From Romboutsia sp. CE17 (GTDB lineage Bacteria > Bacillota > Clostridia > Peptostreptococcales > Peptostreptococcaceae), in the NCBI RefSeq assembly GCF_012317385.1, contig NZ_CP051144.1, forward strand, positions 1,364,001 to 1,428,000: DNA of 64,000 bases, in the 5' to 3' direction. The translations under genes were made by a program, and so were the position numbers. This document shows positions 8,489-17,678 of the stretch, piece after piece. The notes beneath the pieces were generated by a model. It was not told where the DNA came from, made no database searches, and was given only the letters and a program-made list of their open reading frames with translations. Position 1 is the first letter of the stretch. Every line of letters begins with the position of its first letter.

Positions 8489-9376
8489 ATGAAAAAAATA
8501 ATAGTACTATTCGCAATACTCATCTGTATTTTTTCATCAGGATGTTCAAAACAAGAAGAAAGAAAAGTTGAATCCTTAGAAGACGCATATTTTTATGCTG
8601 TTGAAAAAGTCGAAAGTAAAGAAGAAATAAAAATTGAAGATATAAAAGAGTTACTAAAAGAATATAAGTTTGAACTAATAGATATGTCAGAAAACTCAGG
8701 GTCAAAACAAGATATAAAAAAATATGCTTATTCATTTAGTAATGATAAGAGGGAAAAACTTGTAATTTTCACTAAAAAAAATAACAATAATGAAACTGAA
8801 ATAATTGGAAATATAAACTATTTAATTGAAGAAGATAAAAATTCAAATGAAACGCCATTTAGAATATATTTAAGTTATGAAAATATAGATAATTTAGATG
8901 AATTTACAATAGATTTTAATACTTATGATATAACTAATTTAAAAAAACTTTCTAAAGTCATATACAATAAAGATTCATTATTCTTAAACACATATAATAA
9001 AATTATTGAAAATATGTGTACTACAAATGATTTAACTTTAAAAGATATAGAAAAAATAATTAATATGAAACCAATTTCAGATAGTCATTTAGAAAGTTTC
9101 AGTGATATTAAAAGCGATAAACTAGAAATATCTCGTGACACATATAAAAATGATTTTGAAGAATTAAGTATTAATTATATCAATGATAAAGATAAAATTG
9201 GCAGAGTTCTATATACAAAATCAGATACAAAAACAGATATAGATTATAATTTAACACTAATAAAGTCTGCTTATATTGAAAACATTAATGATAACAAAAT
9301 AAATTTTAGTATTGGTGGAAATGTCAATAGTCTTTCAGTCCAAGAAAAATTTTTAGATCTGGCTTTAAAAAAATAA
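8489..9376 (+). CDS. Predicted lipoprotein, 295 residues
   Basis: I start it at the ATG at 8489, 6 nt after GGGAGG; an in-frame TTG at 8477 overlaps that site. The signal peptide MKKIIVLFAILICIFSSGC ends in a lipobox (Cys about 19). The mature part is Asn/Lys/Asp-rich and acidic with no motif I recognise. It is followed after 42 nt by another exported protein on the same strand, so the two may be co-expressed at the cell surface. Confidence 0.6.
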   Translation: MKKIIVLFAILICIFSSGCSKQEERKVESLEDAYFYAVEKVESKEEIKIEDIKELLKEYKFELIDMSENSGSKQDIKKYAYSFSNDKREKLVIFTKKNNNNETEIIGNINYLIEEDKNSNETPFRIYLSYENIDNLDEFTIDFNTYDITNLKKLSKVIYNKDSLFLNTYNKIIENMCTTNDLTLKDIEKIINMKPISDSHLESFSDIKSDKLEISRDTYKNDFEELSINYINDKDKIGRVLYTKSDTKTDIDYNLTLIKSAYIENINDNKINFSIGGNVNSLSVQEKFLDLALKK

Positions 9377-9418
9377 TCTAAAAATATAATAAAAATGTTA
9401 TGTGGGGGAAGGGATAAT

Positions 9419-9877
9419 ATGAATAAAAAAATATTTATATCTATAGCAATAATATTAATTATATTTACTATAGGATATAATAATTTTAATTCTTATAAAA
9501 AAGAAACGAAGTCTGAAATATCTACAAATACTAATTATACTAAAAAATATCATGAGGAATTTAATGAGGATGAAAGAACTTGGAATATATCATTTGAAGA
9601 ATTTAAAGACACTGTCAAAAAAGAAATTTCTATTGAAAATGGAGATATATTAAATATTATAGGTAAAAGAAATTCCGGTACTATAAGTCTTATTATAACC
9701 CAAGAAGGACATGATAAAGATGATAAAGATATTTCTACAGTACCTATGGATGGATCTAATACTAAGTACGCTATATTTAATGATCGATGGGACTTAAACA
9801 AAAAACTCTCGCTAGAATTAACATCTAAAGATGCAATTCAAGGTTATATATCAATAAGTTTAACAAAACAACAATAA
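9419..9877 (+). CDS. Membrane-anchored exported protein
   Basis: 152 residues starting at the ATG at 9419 behind GGGGGAAGGG. It has one N-terminal hydrophobic segment (about residues 4-20), no lipobox, and an acidic extracellular domain ending in a beta-rich stretch (GYISISLTKQQ). It follows the lipoprotein gene on the same strand and is ended by the hairpin at 9887-9927. No family recognised. Confidence 0.6.
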   Translation: MNKKIFISIAIILIIFTIGYNNFNSYKKETKSEISTNTNYTKKYHEEFNEDERTWNISFEEFKDTVKKEISIENGDILNIIGKRNSGTISLIITQEGHDKDDKDISTVPMDGSNTKYAIFNDRWDLNKKLSLELTSKDAIQGYISISLTKQQ

Positions 9878-9886
9878 TTAAAACAG

Positions 9887-9927
9887 CTCCTTTATAGTTC
9901 TATATTCTAATCATTACTATAAAGGAG
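9887..9927 (+). terminator. Terminator after the exported-protein pair
   Basis: CTCCTTTATAGT (9887-9898) and ACTATAAAGGAG (9916-9927) form a perfect 12-bp stem; TTATTTGATTAATTTT follows. Confidence 0.75.
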
Positions 9928-10046
9928 TTATTTGATTAATTTTACCAATTAGCTCTTACTATCTCTTCAAGATTGAAAACTATAATTTAAAACAAAATCC
10001 TAGATACATATATTCGTTTTTAAAAAATATTATATATACTCTTTTT

Positions 10047-10178
10047 GGATCTTCAGCTTTATACGCTAATTTACTAAAGCTGAATGCTCTAACTTATGAT
10101 AATTTACGAATACGCTGGATGTGGATTAGTGAAATGCTAATATTTCGTGCCTCTAACGAGGCTATAAGTCATAAGATC
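10047..10178 (+). ncRNA. Multi-hairpin structured RNA candidate
   Basis: A 130-bp non-coding stretch with nested, G+C-richer pairing. Hairpin 1 is TTCAGCTTTA (10052-10061) with TAAAGCTGAA (10075-10084), 10 perfect pairs. A long-range stem pairs CTTATGA (10093-10099) with TCATAAG (10169-10175). Inside it are ATTAG/CTAAT (10125-10129/10137-10141) and GCCTC-TAAC-GAGGC (10149-10153/10158-10162). GATC (10048-10051) can close the whole with GATC (10175-10178). There is no open frame in either strand and no match to riboswitch motifs I know (purine, TPP, SAM, cyclic-di-GMP, lysine). It could be the guide-RNA end of a lost IS605/TnpB-type element or a free-standing RNA; strand is uncertain because the stems are nearly symmetric. 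Confidence 0.4.
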
Positions 10179-10395
10179 AAAGGTAATCTATATGAAATAT
10201 ATTATTTTAGAAATTAAGTCCATTATATCTCCTTTTTCTTTATAATATCTATTTCAATAATAATATCGTTCTTATCTGCTTTACTCTATACTCCTATATG
10301 ATTTTTATTTTTAAAATCTATTCAACTTCTTCTTTGAAAATCCGTACTTGCTACCTATCTTAAGTTATAGTCCTTTTATTAATTTAAACACAAAA
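10179..10395. other. Intergenic, nothing firm
   Basis: AT-rich sequence between the structured element and the cold-shock terminator. A short minus-strand frame reading KIGSKYGFSKKKLNRF before a stop is the only protein-like scrap. It has no start and may be chance. Confidence 0.3.
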
Positions 10396-10416
10396 AAAGA
10401 CACACAATGTGTCTTT
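10396..10416 (-). terminator. Terminator of the cold-shock gene
   Basis: AAAGACACA (10396-10404) pairs with TGTGTCTTT (10408-10416) around a 3-nt loop. A T-run follows on the minus strand, 16 nt after the gene. Confidence 0.8.
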
Positions 10417-10432
10417 TTAACGAACATATATA

Positions 10433-10633
10433 TTATAATATAGTTACGTTTTCTGCTTGAGGACCTCTAGTACCTTTAACTATATTAAAGTTTACTCTTT
10501 GACCTTCTTCTAATGATTTAAACCCATCAGTTTGTATTGCCGAAAAATGCACGAATACATCATCTCCGCCTTCTGATGATATGAAACCAAATCCTTTTTC
10601 ACTGTTAAACCATTTTACTATTCCATTATTCAT
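10433..10633 (-). CDS. Cold-shock domain protein (CspA family)
   Basis: A 66-residue single-domain protein of normal family length. RNP1 is KGFGFI (residues 13-18) and RNP2 is VFVHF (about 26-30), the two aromatic nucleic-acid binding motifs, and it ends in the usual RGPQAENVT segment. Csp proteins bind single-stranded RNA/DNA in the cytoplasm and act as RNA chaperones. A second copy lies at 63326. The 5' leader may be long, as is usual for csp genes. Confidence 0.95.
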   Translation of the reverse strand: MNNGIVKWFNSEKGFGFISSEGGDDVFVHFSAIQTDGFKSLEEGQRVNFNIVKGTRGPQAENVTIL

Positions 10634-11218
10634 AAAAAATACTCCTATAAATCTATTCCTAGATTTTCCTTAATTTATTTGTATATTACTACATATATTA
10701 TTATATGCATTTAATAATTATTTGATACTAGTTTTTTTATTTATTTTTCATAAACAACTCAAATAGTATTTTTTATTTTTAAATTGTTAAATATTTTATA
10801 TTTATATCAGACTTAACTTCTATTAATTTCATATGTAACTACCCTCTTTTATAAATATTAATAACATTATAATAAAAAACAAAAATAAAAGTACCTAACA
10901 ATTAAGTTAAGGTACCTTTACTATGTACTATCCTTTCAATATTAAAAAGTATAGTTTAAAACGTAGTTACATATAGTAACCTATAATCCCCACGAATGTA
11001 TCTAATACTAAATCATCACTGTTCTACCATAGTAGAATTTATTTAATAAAACTCAATATAGATATATTTATATTATCTTCAAACTCAATATTATTTTTTT
11101 TACAAATATTTATTTTTGCTTTTATTATTTTTATTTCCAACTATCTTAATTGTAAAAAAGAATATAATCCAATCTATAGATCTTGTAATTATATTCCAAA
11201 ATGATCTATTTAATACCT
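10634..11218. other. Intergenic region with hairpins
   Basis: 585 bp upstream of the cold-shock gene and downstream of the LytTR gene. It holds GTACCT/AGGTAC (10891-10896/10910-10915), which with TTTTATTTTTG after it on the minus strand could be a weak terminator for the LytTR transcript. TTCTAC-CATA-GTAGAA (11023-11038) is a second small hairpin. I see no open frame with a ribosome binding site. Confidence 0.35.
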
Positions 11219-11935
11219 CTAGCATACTATATCACCGAGTATATTGGTCATTGCCAATTTTAAATCTTTAACCCTGTACTTGCTTATAGGTATATTTTTT
11301 CCATTAATTCTTAAAGTTTTTCCATCCATTGATTCTACTAATTTTAAATTAACTATATAACTGTTATGACATCTAAAAAATCCATACTCACTTATAATTT
11401 TTTCCATTTTAGAAATACTCATTCTTGTAGTATACATCTTATCATGTGTATAAATTAATATATTAGGTCTATCTGTTTCAATATAAATAATTGACTCTAT
11501 TTTAATTCTATCTATATAATTTTTAGCATGTATAGTTATATAACGATTTCTTTTTTTCATTACTTCTTTTATACATGGTAAAATATTTTCTTCAATTTTT
11601 CTTTCACTTATAGGCTTTAATATATATCTATATGCTTTAACCTCATACCCTTCTTGCATAAATTCTGGAAATGAAGTCATAAATATTATTTCTACATTTG
11701 TATCAAACTCTCTTATTTTTCTTGCTGTATCCATTCCATTAATTAATTTCATTTGTATATCCATAATTAATATATCTAAATTTTGGGGATAATTATCTAA
11801 TAACTCTTCTCCTGATGAAAATTCATAAATATTATAATTTATAGAATATGAGTTTAATAATGGACTCAAAATATCCTTAATCTCTGTTCTATAATATGAT
11901 TCATCATCACATATTGCTATATTAATCAAAATCAA
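11219..11935 (-). CDS. LytTR-family response regulator (AgrA-like)
   Basis: 238 residues. The receiver domain (about 3-125) has the acidic pocket CDDE, the phospho-acceptor Asp in LDILIMDIQM (about residue 57) and the switch Lys in YRYILKP (about 107). The C-terminal LytTR domain (about 135-235) carries FFRCHNSYIVNL and INGKNIPISKYR, typical of beta-sheet DNA-binding regulators. There is no histidine kinase or peptide-precursor gene beside it, so it is an orphan in this window. Tandem TTTACCATAT-like repeats 11 bp apart (11996-12020) lie in the upstream region and could be a binding site. Confidence 0.85.
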   Translation of the reverse strand: MILINIAICDDESYYRTEIKDILSPLLNSYSINYNIYEFSSGEELLDNYPQNLDILIMDIQMKLINGMDTARKIREFDTNVEIIFMTSFPEFMQEGYEVKAYRYILKPISERKIEENILPCIKEVMKKRNRYITIHAKNYIDRIKIESIIYIETDRPNILIYTHDKMYTTRMSISKMEKIISEYGFFRCHNSYIVNLKLVESMDGKTLRINGKNIPISKYRVKDLKLAMTNILGDIVC

Positions 11936-12294
11936 AACCCTTTCCTTGCTTATTAGTACAGTTATAGTATATATATTACTTCACTCTATACCTTTTTACC
12001 ATATTTTACCATATTTTCCCTTTATTATATGCCAATTATAGCATTTTGGATGTTAAATATTACTTTTTGGATTTTTATATTTTTAATATCTTCACATTTA
12101 CTGTATTAATGCCTTATAATTTAAATTCTAATAAATATTTTTCTCATATTTATTAGGTTTATAAAAGCTTTAGATTTGTTTTAAATCTTAACTAAAATAT
12201 TTAAAATAAATCTGGTACAGGAATTTATTTCCAGTTAAATTTCCACCATTTTCTAGTAAAATAAAATTAAAAGATTTACTACTGGAGGATAAAA
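11936..12294. other. Divergent promoter region, LytTR gene / AbrB-type gene
   Basis: 359 bp between divergent starts. TTTACCATATT repeated twice (about 11996-12018) with an 11-bp period is the most regular feature. AAATAAAT/ATTTATTT around 12210-12235 forms a weak hairpin upstream of the AbrB-type gene. Confidence 0.35.
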
Positions 12295-12564
12295 ATGGCA
12301 GATAAATTTAAAGACTTATCTTTAGGAACTGAACGAAGTATTGATGATTTAGGAAGAATTGTTATACCAAAAGGAATGAGAGATAAATTAAAATTTAAAA
12401 AAAATCAAAAAGTTAATATAAAATTATTTAAAAACCATATCCAAATTGAAAAATCGGAATTAAGTTGTTGTTTTTGTAATAGTGAAAAAGATATAGAACA
12501 TTATAATAATTTTCCAATTTGTAGTTCATGCTTAAAAGAAATAATTGAAAAGTTTAGTAAATAA
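12295..12564 (+). CDS. AbrB/SpoVT-type transition-state regulator
   Basis: 89 residues. The N-terminal swapped-hairpin DNA-binding domain shows the hallmark DDLGRIVIPKGMRDKL (about 17-32). The C-terminal part has CCFC...CSSC (two CxxC pairs), as in clostridial AbrB proteins, probably for metal binding or multimerisation. Such proteins repress stationary-phase and sporulation-linked genes as tetramers. GGAGG precedes the ATG. It is monocistronic, ended by the hairpin at 12581-12627. The exact paralogue (AbrB or another) cannot be told. Confidence 0.85.
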   Translation: MADKFKDLSLGTERSIDDLGRIVIPKGMRDKLKFKKNQKVNIKLFKNHIQIEKSELSCCFCNSEKDIEHYNNFPICSSCLKEIIEKFSK

Positions 12565-12580
12565 ATACATAAAGTAATTT

Positions 12581-12627
12581 AAACTAAAAAAAATGCTTAT
12601 TCTAAATGATAAGCATTTTTTTAGTTT
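12581..12627. terminator. Shared terminator, AbrB-type gene / nucleotidase
   Basis: A near-perfect stem of almost 20 bp: AAACTAAAAAAAATGCTTAT (12581-12600) with ATAAGCATTTTTTTAGTTT (12609-12627). It works in both directions between convergent genes. Confidence 0.85.
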
Positions 12628-12646
12628 AATCAATTATTAAATTATA

Positions 12647-14794
12647 TTATTTTTTAAATCTTCTATTGTTTAAAAATACACCAGCTATAGCAGCTACTCC
12701 TAATCCTGCAAATCCTAATATACCAGCATCACCTGTTTGTGGATTAGATGGCTTAGTAGTATTTGAGTTGTTTGAATTATCTTCGTTATTTGAACCTTGG
12801 TTTGTATTATCTTCATTATCTGAAGTATTTCCACCTTGGTTTTCATCATCACTTCCAGTATTTTCATCTCCTGGAGTAGTAGTTTCATCTTCTATTTCTT
12901 TATTTATTTCATCAACTAAAGCATTTACTTCTTCAACTGTAGCATCTTTTACTTCTAATGTAGCTACTAATTCTTTAGTTTCATCATTGTATATTTTAAC
13001 TACTGTTTTTCCTTCTTCACTTACGTTTACTGTGTATCCAGCTTTCATAGCTTGTGATAAGATATCTTTTAAGTATTCTTTTTCAACTTCTACTTTTATA
13101 GCACCATCAACCATTGTACCAGCAAGTATTCTACCTTGTTTAGTGTAGCTAACAGTTCCTAAAGTTTTTATAAAGTTTGCTAGTGATTCTTCTAATGAAG
13201 AATATTCATTTAATGTTGGAATATCACCAAAACATGGATAGTCATCTCCACCAGCTGCCATAAAGTCATTTGTTGCTACTGTATAAGTCTTGTTCATATC
13301 TAAAGCTTCACCATTTATAGTTAAAGATATTATTCTATCTCCAACTGCTCTACTTGGATCTACTACAAATTTTATACCAGCTACATGTGGGAATCCACCT
13401 AAAGATTCTCCATAACTTCTTACACCAAATTCAAGAACTTCTTTTATTTGAGCTCCTGTAAGTTGCTTTGTAACTATAAAGTTCCCAAATGGTAAAACGC
13501 TTACTACATCACCTTTAGTAATATCTCCTGCTTTTATACTAGCACGTATTCCTCCACCATTTGTTATAGCTAAGTCTGCACCAGTTTCATCCATCATAGC
13601 ATCAGTTATTAAGTTACCTAAGTTTGTTTCACCAAATCTTACGCTATTTCTATCTCCATCTAGGTCTATAGTATTTGTACCTATTACTTCAGATAATACT
13701 TCACCTTGTGCCTTATCTATTTCTGCTATTTTAGCAGCAACCTTTGCATCTTGAGTTACTTTTAAAGCTTCTTCTTTAGTTATAAGGCTTGCAGTAGCAT
13801 TTACTACTTCGTTATTTTCATTTAATTCTATTTCAACTTTACCAAGATTTGATAAGTATTCTCCTGTACTTACTAGTAAAGTACCATTTACATCTTCACC
13901 ATTTTCAAATGTTGTATGACTGTGTCCATCTACGTATACATCTATACCCTCAACAGAATTTATAACATCATATGCAGTAGGGTCACTACTTTCATCAGTT
14001 CCAACATGTGATAAAGCTACGATTACATCTGCACCTTGCTTTTCTAATTCTGCAACTTGTTCTTTTGCTGCATCTATTGGGCTAGTAAATTCTATTCCTT
14101 TAACATTGTTAGGATTTGTTTTATAAGCTGTTTCTTCTGTAGCTATACCAAAGAATCCAACTTTTACAGTTTTTCCATTAACTTCCATTTCCTTTATGTT
14201 ATTAGATTCGAATACAGATTTTCCATCTTTCTTTATGTTAGAAGCTAATAATCTAAGCTTATTTTCACCGCTTTTTAATGTTACACTATTTTTGAATAAT
14301 TCAACTAATCTTGAATATCCATAGTTAAAGTCATGGTTTCCTGGAACTATATATTCGTATCCAGCTGCATTTAATAAATCAACTGCATCTTGACCTTTAC
14401 TTAATGTTACGAATGGTAAACCATGTATAGTATCTCCTGCATCAACTAATATTGAGTTTTCAGTATTATTTTTTATTGCTGCAACAGTGTCTATACCTAT
14501 TACACTATTATCTGCTTTTAATCTACCATGAGTATCATTTGTGTGTAATATTGTTATTTTGTTTGTACCTGCTTTTTCCTCGGTACTTGATAAGCTCTCT
14601 TCTTCTACTTTATCAGTTTCTGATTCCACTTTTGTTGTTTCCTCAGTTGAAACTTCATTTGTAGTAGTTGCTTCACTTTCAATTGTTACAGTTTCTGTTA
14701 AGTTTTCTAATGCGTAAGTAAATTGTGCATTTTGTCCAATTAATGCTACTGCCATAGCTATAGCTGCTATACGTTGTCCATTTCTTTTTATCAT
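12647..14794 (-). CDS. Cell-wall-anchored 5'-nucleotidase / cyclic phosphodiesterase
   Basis: About 715 residues from the ATG at 14794 (MIKRNGQR), which has GGGAG upstream; the open frame runs 23 codons further. A signal peptide is followed by a Glu/Thr-rich linker. The metallophosphoesterase domain carries HTNDTHGR, GDTIHG, PGNHDFNYG and GHSHTTF, the dinuclear-metal site. A 5'-nucleotidase C-terminal domain follows, with NGGGIR and GDDYPCF. After an acidic Asn/Asp-rich spacer comes a sortase signal NPQTG, a hydrophobic helix and a basic tail (NNRRFKK). It would hydrolyse extracellular nucleotides, with sortase linking it to peptidoglycan. NPQTG differs from the usual LPXTG. Confidence 0.92.
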   Translation of the reverse strand: MIKRNGQRIAAIAMAVALIGQNAQFTYALENLTETVTIESEATTTNEVSTEETTKVESETDKVEEESLSSTEEKAGTNKITILHTNDTHGRLKADNSVIGIDTVAAIKNNTENSILVDAGDTIHGLPFVTLSKGQDAVDLLNAAGYEYIVPGNHDFNYGYSRLVELFKNSVTLKSGENKLRLLASNIKKDGKSVFESNNIKEMEVNGKTVKVGFFGIATEETAYKTNPNNVKGIEFTSPIDAAKEQVAELEKQGADVIVALSHVGTDESSDPTAYDVINSVEGIDVYVDGHSHTTFENGEDVNGTLLVSTGEYLSNLGKVEIELNENNEVVNATASLITKEEALKVTQDAKVAAKIAEIDKAQGEVLSEVIGTNTIDLDGDRNSVRFGETNLGNLITDAMMDETGADLAITNGGGIRASIKAGDITKGDVVSVLPFGNFIVTKQLTGAQIKEVLEFGVRSYGESLGGFPHVAGIKFVVDPSRAVGDRIISLTINGEALDMNKTYTVATNDFMAAGGDDYPCFGDIPTLNEYSSLEESLANFIKTLGTVSYTKQGRILAGTMVDGAIKVEVEKEYLKDILSQAMKAGYTVNVSEEGKTVVKIYNDETKELVATLEVKDATVEEVNALVDEINKEIEDETTTPGDENTGSDDENQGGNTSDNEDNTNQGSNNEDNSNNSNTTKPSNPQTGDAGILGFAGLGVAAIAGVFLNNRRFKK

Positions 14795-15074
14795 ACAGCT
14801 CTCCCTCATATAATAATTTTCAAATATTTTCGAACAAAATATAGAAATTGTTCGTTTTTTCATTAATATAATAACATATTTTGCTAATTAGTCCATACTA
14901 TTTCTTATATTTTTTTAAATTTTTTTATATTTTTTTATTGTTTTATGTATATTCGTGATACTTTTTGCTATTTTATATTATTCTTTTTAACTATATTAGC
15001 TAACTTTATAATCAACATAACAAAAATACCCGTATATAAGTAAACTCATGTTATAGTTCTTTTATAATAAAAAA
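14795..15074. other. AT-rich intergenic region
   Basis: Promoter side of the nucleotidase gene, with long T-runs around 14905-14945. No open frame or clear regulatory palindrome. Confidence 0.4.
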
Positions 15075-15109
15075 AGCTTTAAACCATTTTAAATTACTGG
15101 TCTAAAGCT
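15075..15109 (-). terminator. Terminator of the efflux operon
   Basis: AGCTTTAAACCA (15075-15086) pairs with TGGTCTAAAGCT (15098-15109) with one mismatch. A T-run follows on the minus strand. Confidence 0.75.
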
Positions 15110-15117
15110 CTTTAATA

Positions 15118-16563
15118 TTATGCTATAACATTTTCTAACTCATCATTTGATTTCTTTTTATTATCCTTCATAAATATAATAGCTATTACTAAACCTATTA
15201 ATATAAGCACTGCTGATGAAAGGAATGAAACATTTAAACCTTTTATATTGGCAAGTACTGGTGACATAGTTTTAATATGTGATGCTGATACAGTAGACAT
15301 TATTGACATAAACACTGCTAAACCTAGTGATCCACCTATTTGACGAAGTGTAGAACCTATGGCACTACCTGATGGTATATCATCAGCTGGTAAACTATTT
15401 ATACCCCAAGTTGTAACTGTCATTAATACACATGCTATTCCTAACATTCTCATACCATACATTGCTGTTAAGTACATTACTGGAGTATTAACACGTAAAA
15501 ATGAGAATGATAAAGTACCTATAGCTAAGAATAGAATCCCTGGTATTATAACTTTTCTAGGTCCATGCTTATCAAAAGCCTTACCTGCTATTGGACTAAA
15601 TATTGACATTAATATTGATCCTGGTAACATTAATAATCCTGTAGATAAAGCTGAGTATCCTCTCATTGATTGCATATATAATGAAACCAACATTGATGAA
15701 GATGTCATAACTGCATATATTATTACAATAAGGATTATACTTATTACAAATTCTTTGTATTTAAATATTCTTAAATTTAATAGCGGTTTTTCTAGTTTTA
15801 ATTGTCTTACAGTAAATATCACTAATGATATTATACCTACTATTAGTGGTAAATAAGTTAAATAACTTACCCATCCATAGTTAGCTTGATTACTAATACC
15901 TATTAATAATCCACCAAAACCTAATGTAGATAATATTAAAGATATTACATCTAACTTATCTTTCTTAGTTTCACCTATATTTTTAAGGAATACTAATGCA
16001 AGTATAACGTCTAGTAATGCTACACTTCCTAATATGTAAAATAATGATCTCCAGCCTAAAGAGTCTATTACAGCACCTGCTAATGTTGGTCCTATAGCTG
16101 GAGCAACACCTATTATAAAACCATATAGCCCCATAGCTGTTCCTCTTTCTTCAACTGGGTACATTCTCATCATTAGTATTTGAACTAACTGCATATTTAT
16201 CCCACCACATATTGCTTGTAATATTCTAGAAACTATCATCATACCAAAGCTTCGTGATGTTATAGATAATACACAACCTACAAAGAAAAACACCATTGAT
16301 GATATAAATAGCGTTCTAGTAGAAAATCTATTTATCAAATATGGTGTTGCAGGAATCATAACCCCTAATACTAACATATAAACTGTTGTTAGCCATTGCC
16401 CCGTATTTGCACTTACATTAAAATCTGTCATTATACTTGGTAATGCAGAAGTTAAAACTGTTTGAGTAAGCGTCGTTAAAAAAGACCCCATCATTATAGT
16501 TATAAGTATTGTCTTTTTCTGTTTGTTAGTAAGTGAATTAGCACTTAAAATTTCACTTTCCAT
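15118..16563 (-). CDS. MFS drug efflux transporter (DHA2/EmrB type)
   Basis: About 481 residues; the ATG at 16563 (MESEIL) is 9 nt after GGGG, better placed than an ATG nine bases upstream. It has about 14 membrane helices. Motifs include NTGQWLTTVYMLVLGVM in helix 2, the loop-2/3 region, and QLVQILMMRMYPVEERGTAMGLYGFIIGVAPAIGPTLAGA around the antiporter motif C in helix 5. DHA2 proteins exchange protons for hydrophobic or cationic drugs. The gene overlaps the end of the TetR gene by 11 bp, so the pair is translationally linked and probably autoregulated. Confidence 0.9.
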   Translation of the reverse strand: MESEILSANSLTNKQKKTILITIMMGSFLTTLTQTVLTSALPSIMTDFNVSANTGQWLTTVYMLVLGVMIPATPYLINRFSTRTLFISSMVFFFVGCVLSITSRSFGMMIVSRILQAICGGINMQLVQILMMRMYPVEERGTAMGLYGFIIGVAPAIGPTLAGAVIDSLGWRSLFYILGSVALLDVILALVFLKNIGETKKDKLDVISLILSTLGFGGLLIGISNQANYGWVSYLTYLPLIVGIISLVIFTVRQLKLEKPLLNLRIFKYKEFVISIILIVIIYAVMTSSSMLVSLYMQSMRGYSALSTGLLMLPGSILMSIFSPIAGKAFDKHGPRKVIIPGILFLAIGTLSFSFLRVNTPVMYLTAMYGMRMLGIACVLMTVTTWGINSLPADDIPSGSAIGSTLRQIGGSLGLAVFMSIMSTVSASHIKTMSPVLANIKGLNVSFLSSAVLILIGLVIAIIFMKDNKKKSNDELENVIA

Positions 16564-17437
16564 TAATATCATCCCCTAACTTATCTTTTATTCTATTTAA
16601 TGAATCAATCTTATCTGTCAAACTTCTCTCTGTCGCTAAATATGCAATCATAGCATCCATAATCAAAGAATCAAAATTATTGCTATTTGCTTGAATTTCT
16701 ATTTCATCAATAGCCTTAAGTAATCTGCTTTTATTTTCTAGTTCACTATTTTTATTAATAATATCCTTCATTTCACTTAATCTTTGATAAAAATAATCTT
16801 CATAATCTTTGTATGTAAGTTTACTTTCATAGCCTTCTACTCCATTTAGTATATCCTTACTCATAAAGACCTTTTTATTATTTAAAGTATTTTCTATAAT
16901 ATTTAGAATAAAATCTCCAACAAAATCAGGGTCAAAGTGTTGTTTATTATTTCTCATAAGGATTATAAATTCGTAAATCAAACCATCTATTACAAATATT
17001 ACATCCCATACTATATCCCTTATATTGTATCCATAAGCCATAAGTAAGCTTTTTCTATATTCACTAATCATATGTGCTCTATTTATTTGTTGAAGTTTAT
17101 TAAAGTCTTCATTATTTTTAGAGAATACTCTTGCTATATAAGAGTTAAGATCATAAATTTTATACTTATATTCCCATATAGCTATAATTTTTTGTTTAAG
17201 TTTATCTATTGATTGGATATCAAAGTTGCTATCTATATTTTTGCAACTATTGTCTAAATCATTTTGACAGTTTTTTAAAATTGACATTATTATGCTTTCT
17301 TTATGTTCAAAGTATTTATAAAAGGTTGCCTTAGATATTTTACAAGCTTTAGATATATCATCTATAGATGTATTATTAATTCCTTTTTCAATAAATAATT
17401 TTTTAGCTTCTTCTATTATTAAAAGTTTTTTATTCAT
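16553..17437 (-). CDS. TetR-family repressor with long C-terminal domain
   Basis: 294 residues, long for TetR (usually about 190-220). The N-terminal HTH reads FIEKGINNTSIDDISKACKISKATFYKYFEHKESI (about 12-47), textbook TetR_N. The C-terminal ligand domain ends with an extra Lys/Ser-rich helical region. It most likely represses the overlapping efflux gene and responds to its substrate. An inverted repeat AAAACT-N4-AGTTTT (17450-17465) just upstream of the start is a candidate operator. Confidence 0.9.
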   Translation of the reverse strand: MNKKLLIIEEAKKLFIEKGINNTSIDDISKACKISKATFYKYFEHKESIIMSILKNCQNDLDNSCKNIDSNFDIQSIDKLKQKIIAIWEYKYKIYDLNSYIARVFSKNNEDFNKLQQINRAHMISEYRKSLLMAYGYNIRDIVWDVIFVIDGLIYEFIILMRNNKQHFDPDFVGDFILNIIENTLNNKKVFMSKDILNGVEGYESKLTYKDYEDYFYQRLSEMKDIINKNSELENKSRLLKAIDEIEIQANSNNFDSLIMDAMIAYLATERSLTDKIDSLNRIKDKLGDDINGK

Positions 17438-17449
17438 AATTCACCTTTC

Positions 17450-17465
17450 AAAACTATTTAGTTTT
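17450..17465 (-). promoter_or_regulatory. Candidate TetR operator
   Basis: AAAACT-ATTT-AGTTTT, a perfect 6+4+6 inverted repeat 13 bp upstream of the regulator start codon. Placement suits autorepression; length is short for a TetR operator. Confidence 0.35.
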
Positions 17466-17548
17466 ATTTTAGTACTGATAAGTTTTCACTTTAATATATA
17501 TTCTACTCTTATCTAATTAAAATTGCAATATACTTAATATAATTAAAA

Positions 17549-17572
17549 AAATAGGAGCAAATGCTCCTATTT
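17549..17572 (-). terminator. Terminator of the glyoxalase-fold gene
   Basis: AAATAGGAGC-AAAT-GCTCCTATTT, 10-bp stem, followed by a T-run on the minus strand. It lies about 105 nt after the VOC gene stop and upstream of the TetR gene, insulating the two. Confidence 0.8.
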
Positions 17573-17678
17573 CTTTAAGTTTTTAATATGTATTTTTATT
17601 TTGACTAGGATAACTACTAATAAAGGAAAACTTTCAAGTACTGGATATAAAGAAAATGAAATAAATTTTAGCTATGTT

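Noticed and set aside
12666-13148. Long open frame antisense to the nucleotidase tail
   Set aside because: It mirrors the Ser/Thr/Asp-rich codons of the real gene, has no ribosome binding site and no sensible protein features.
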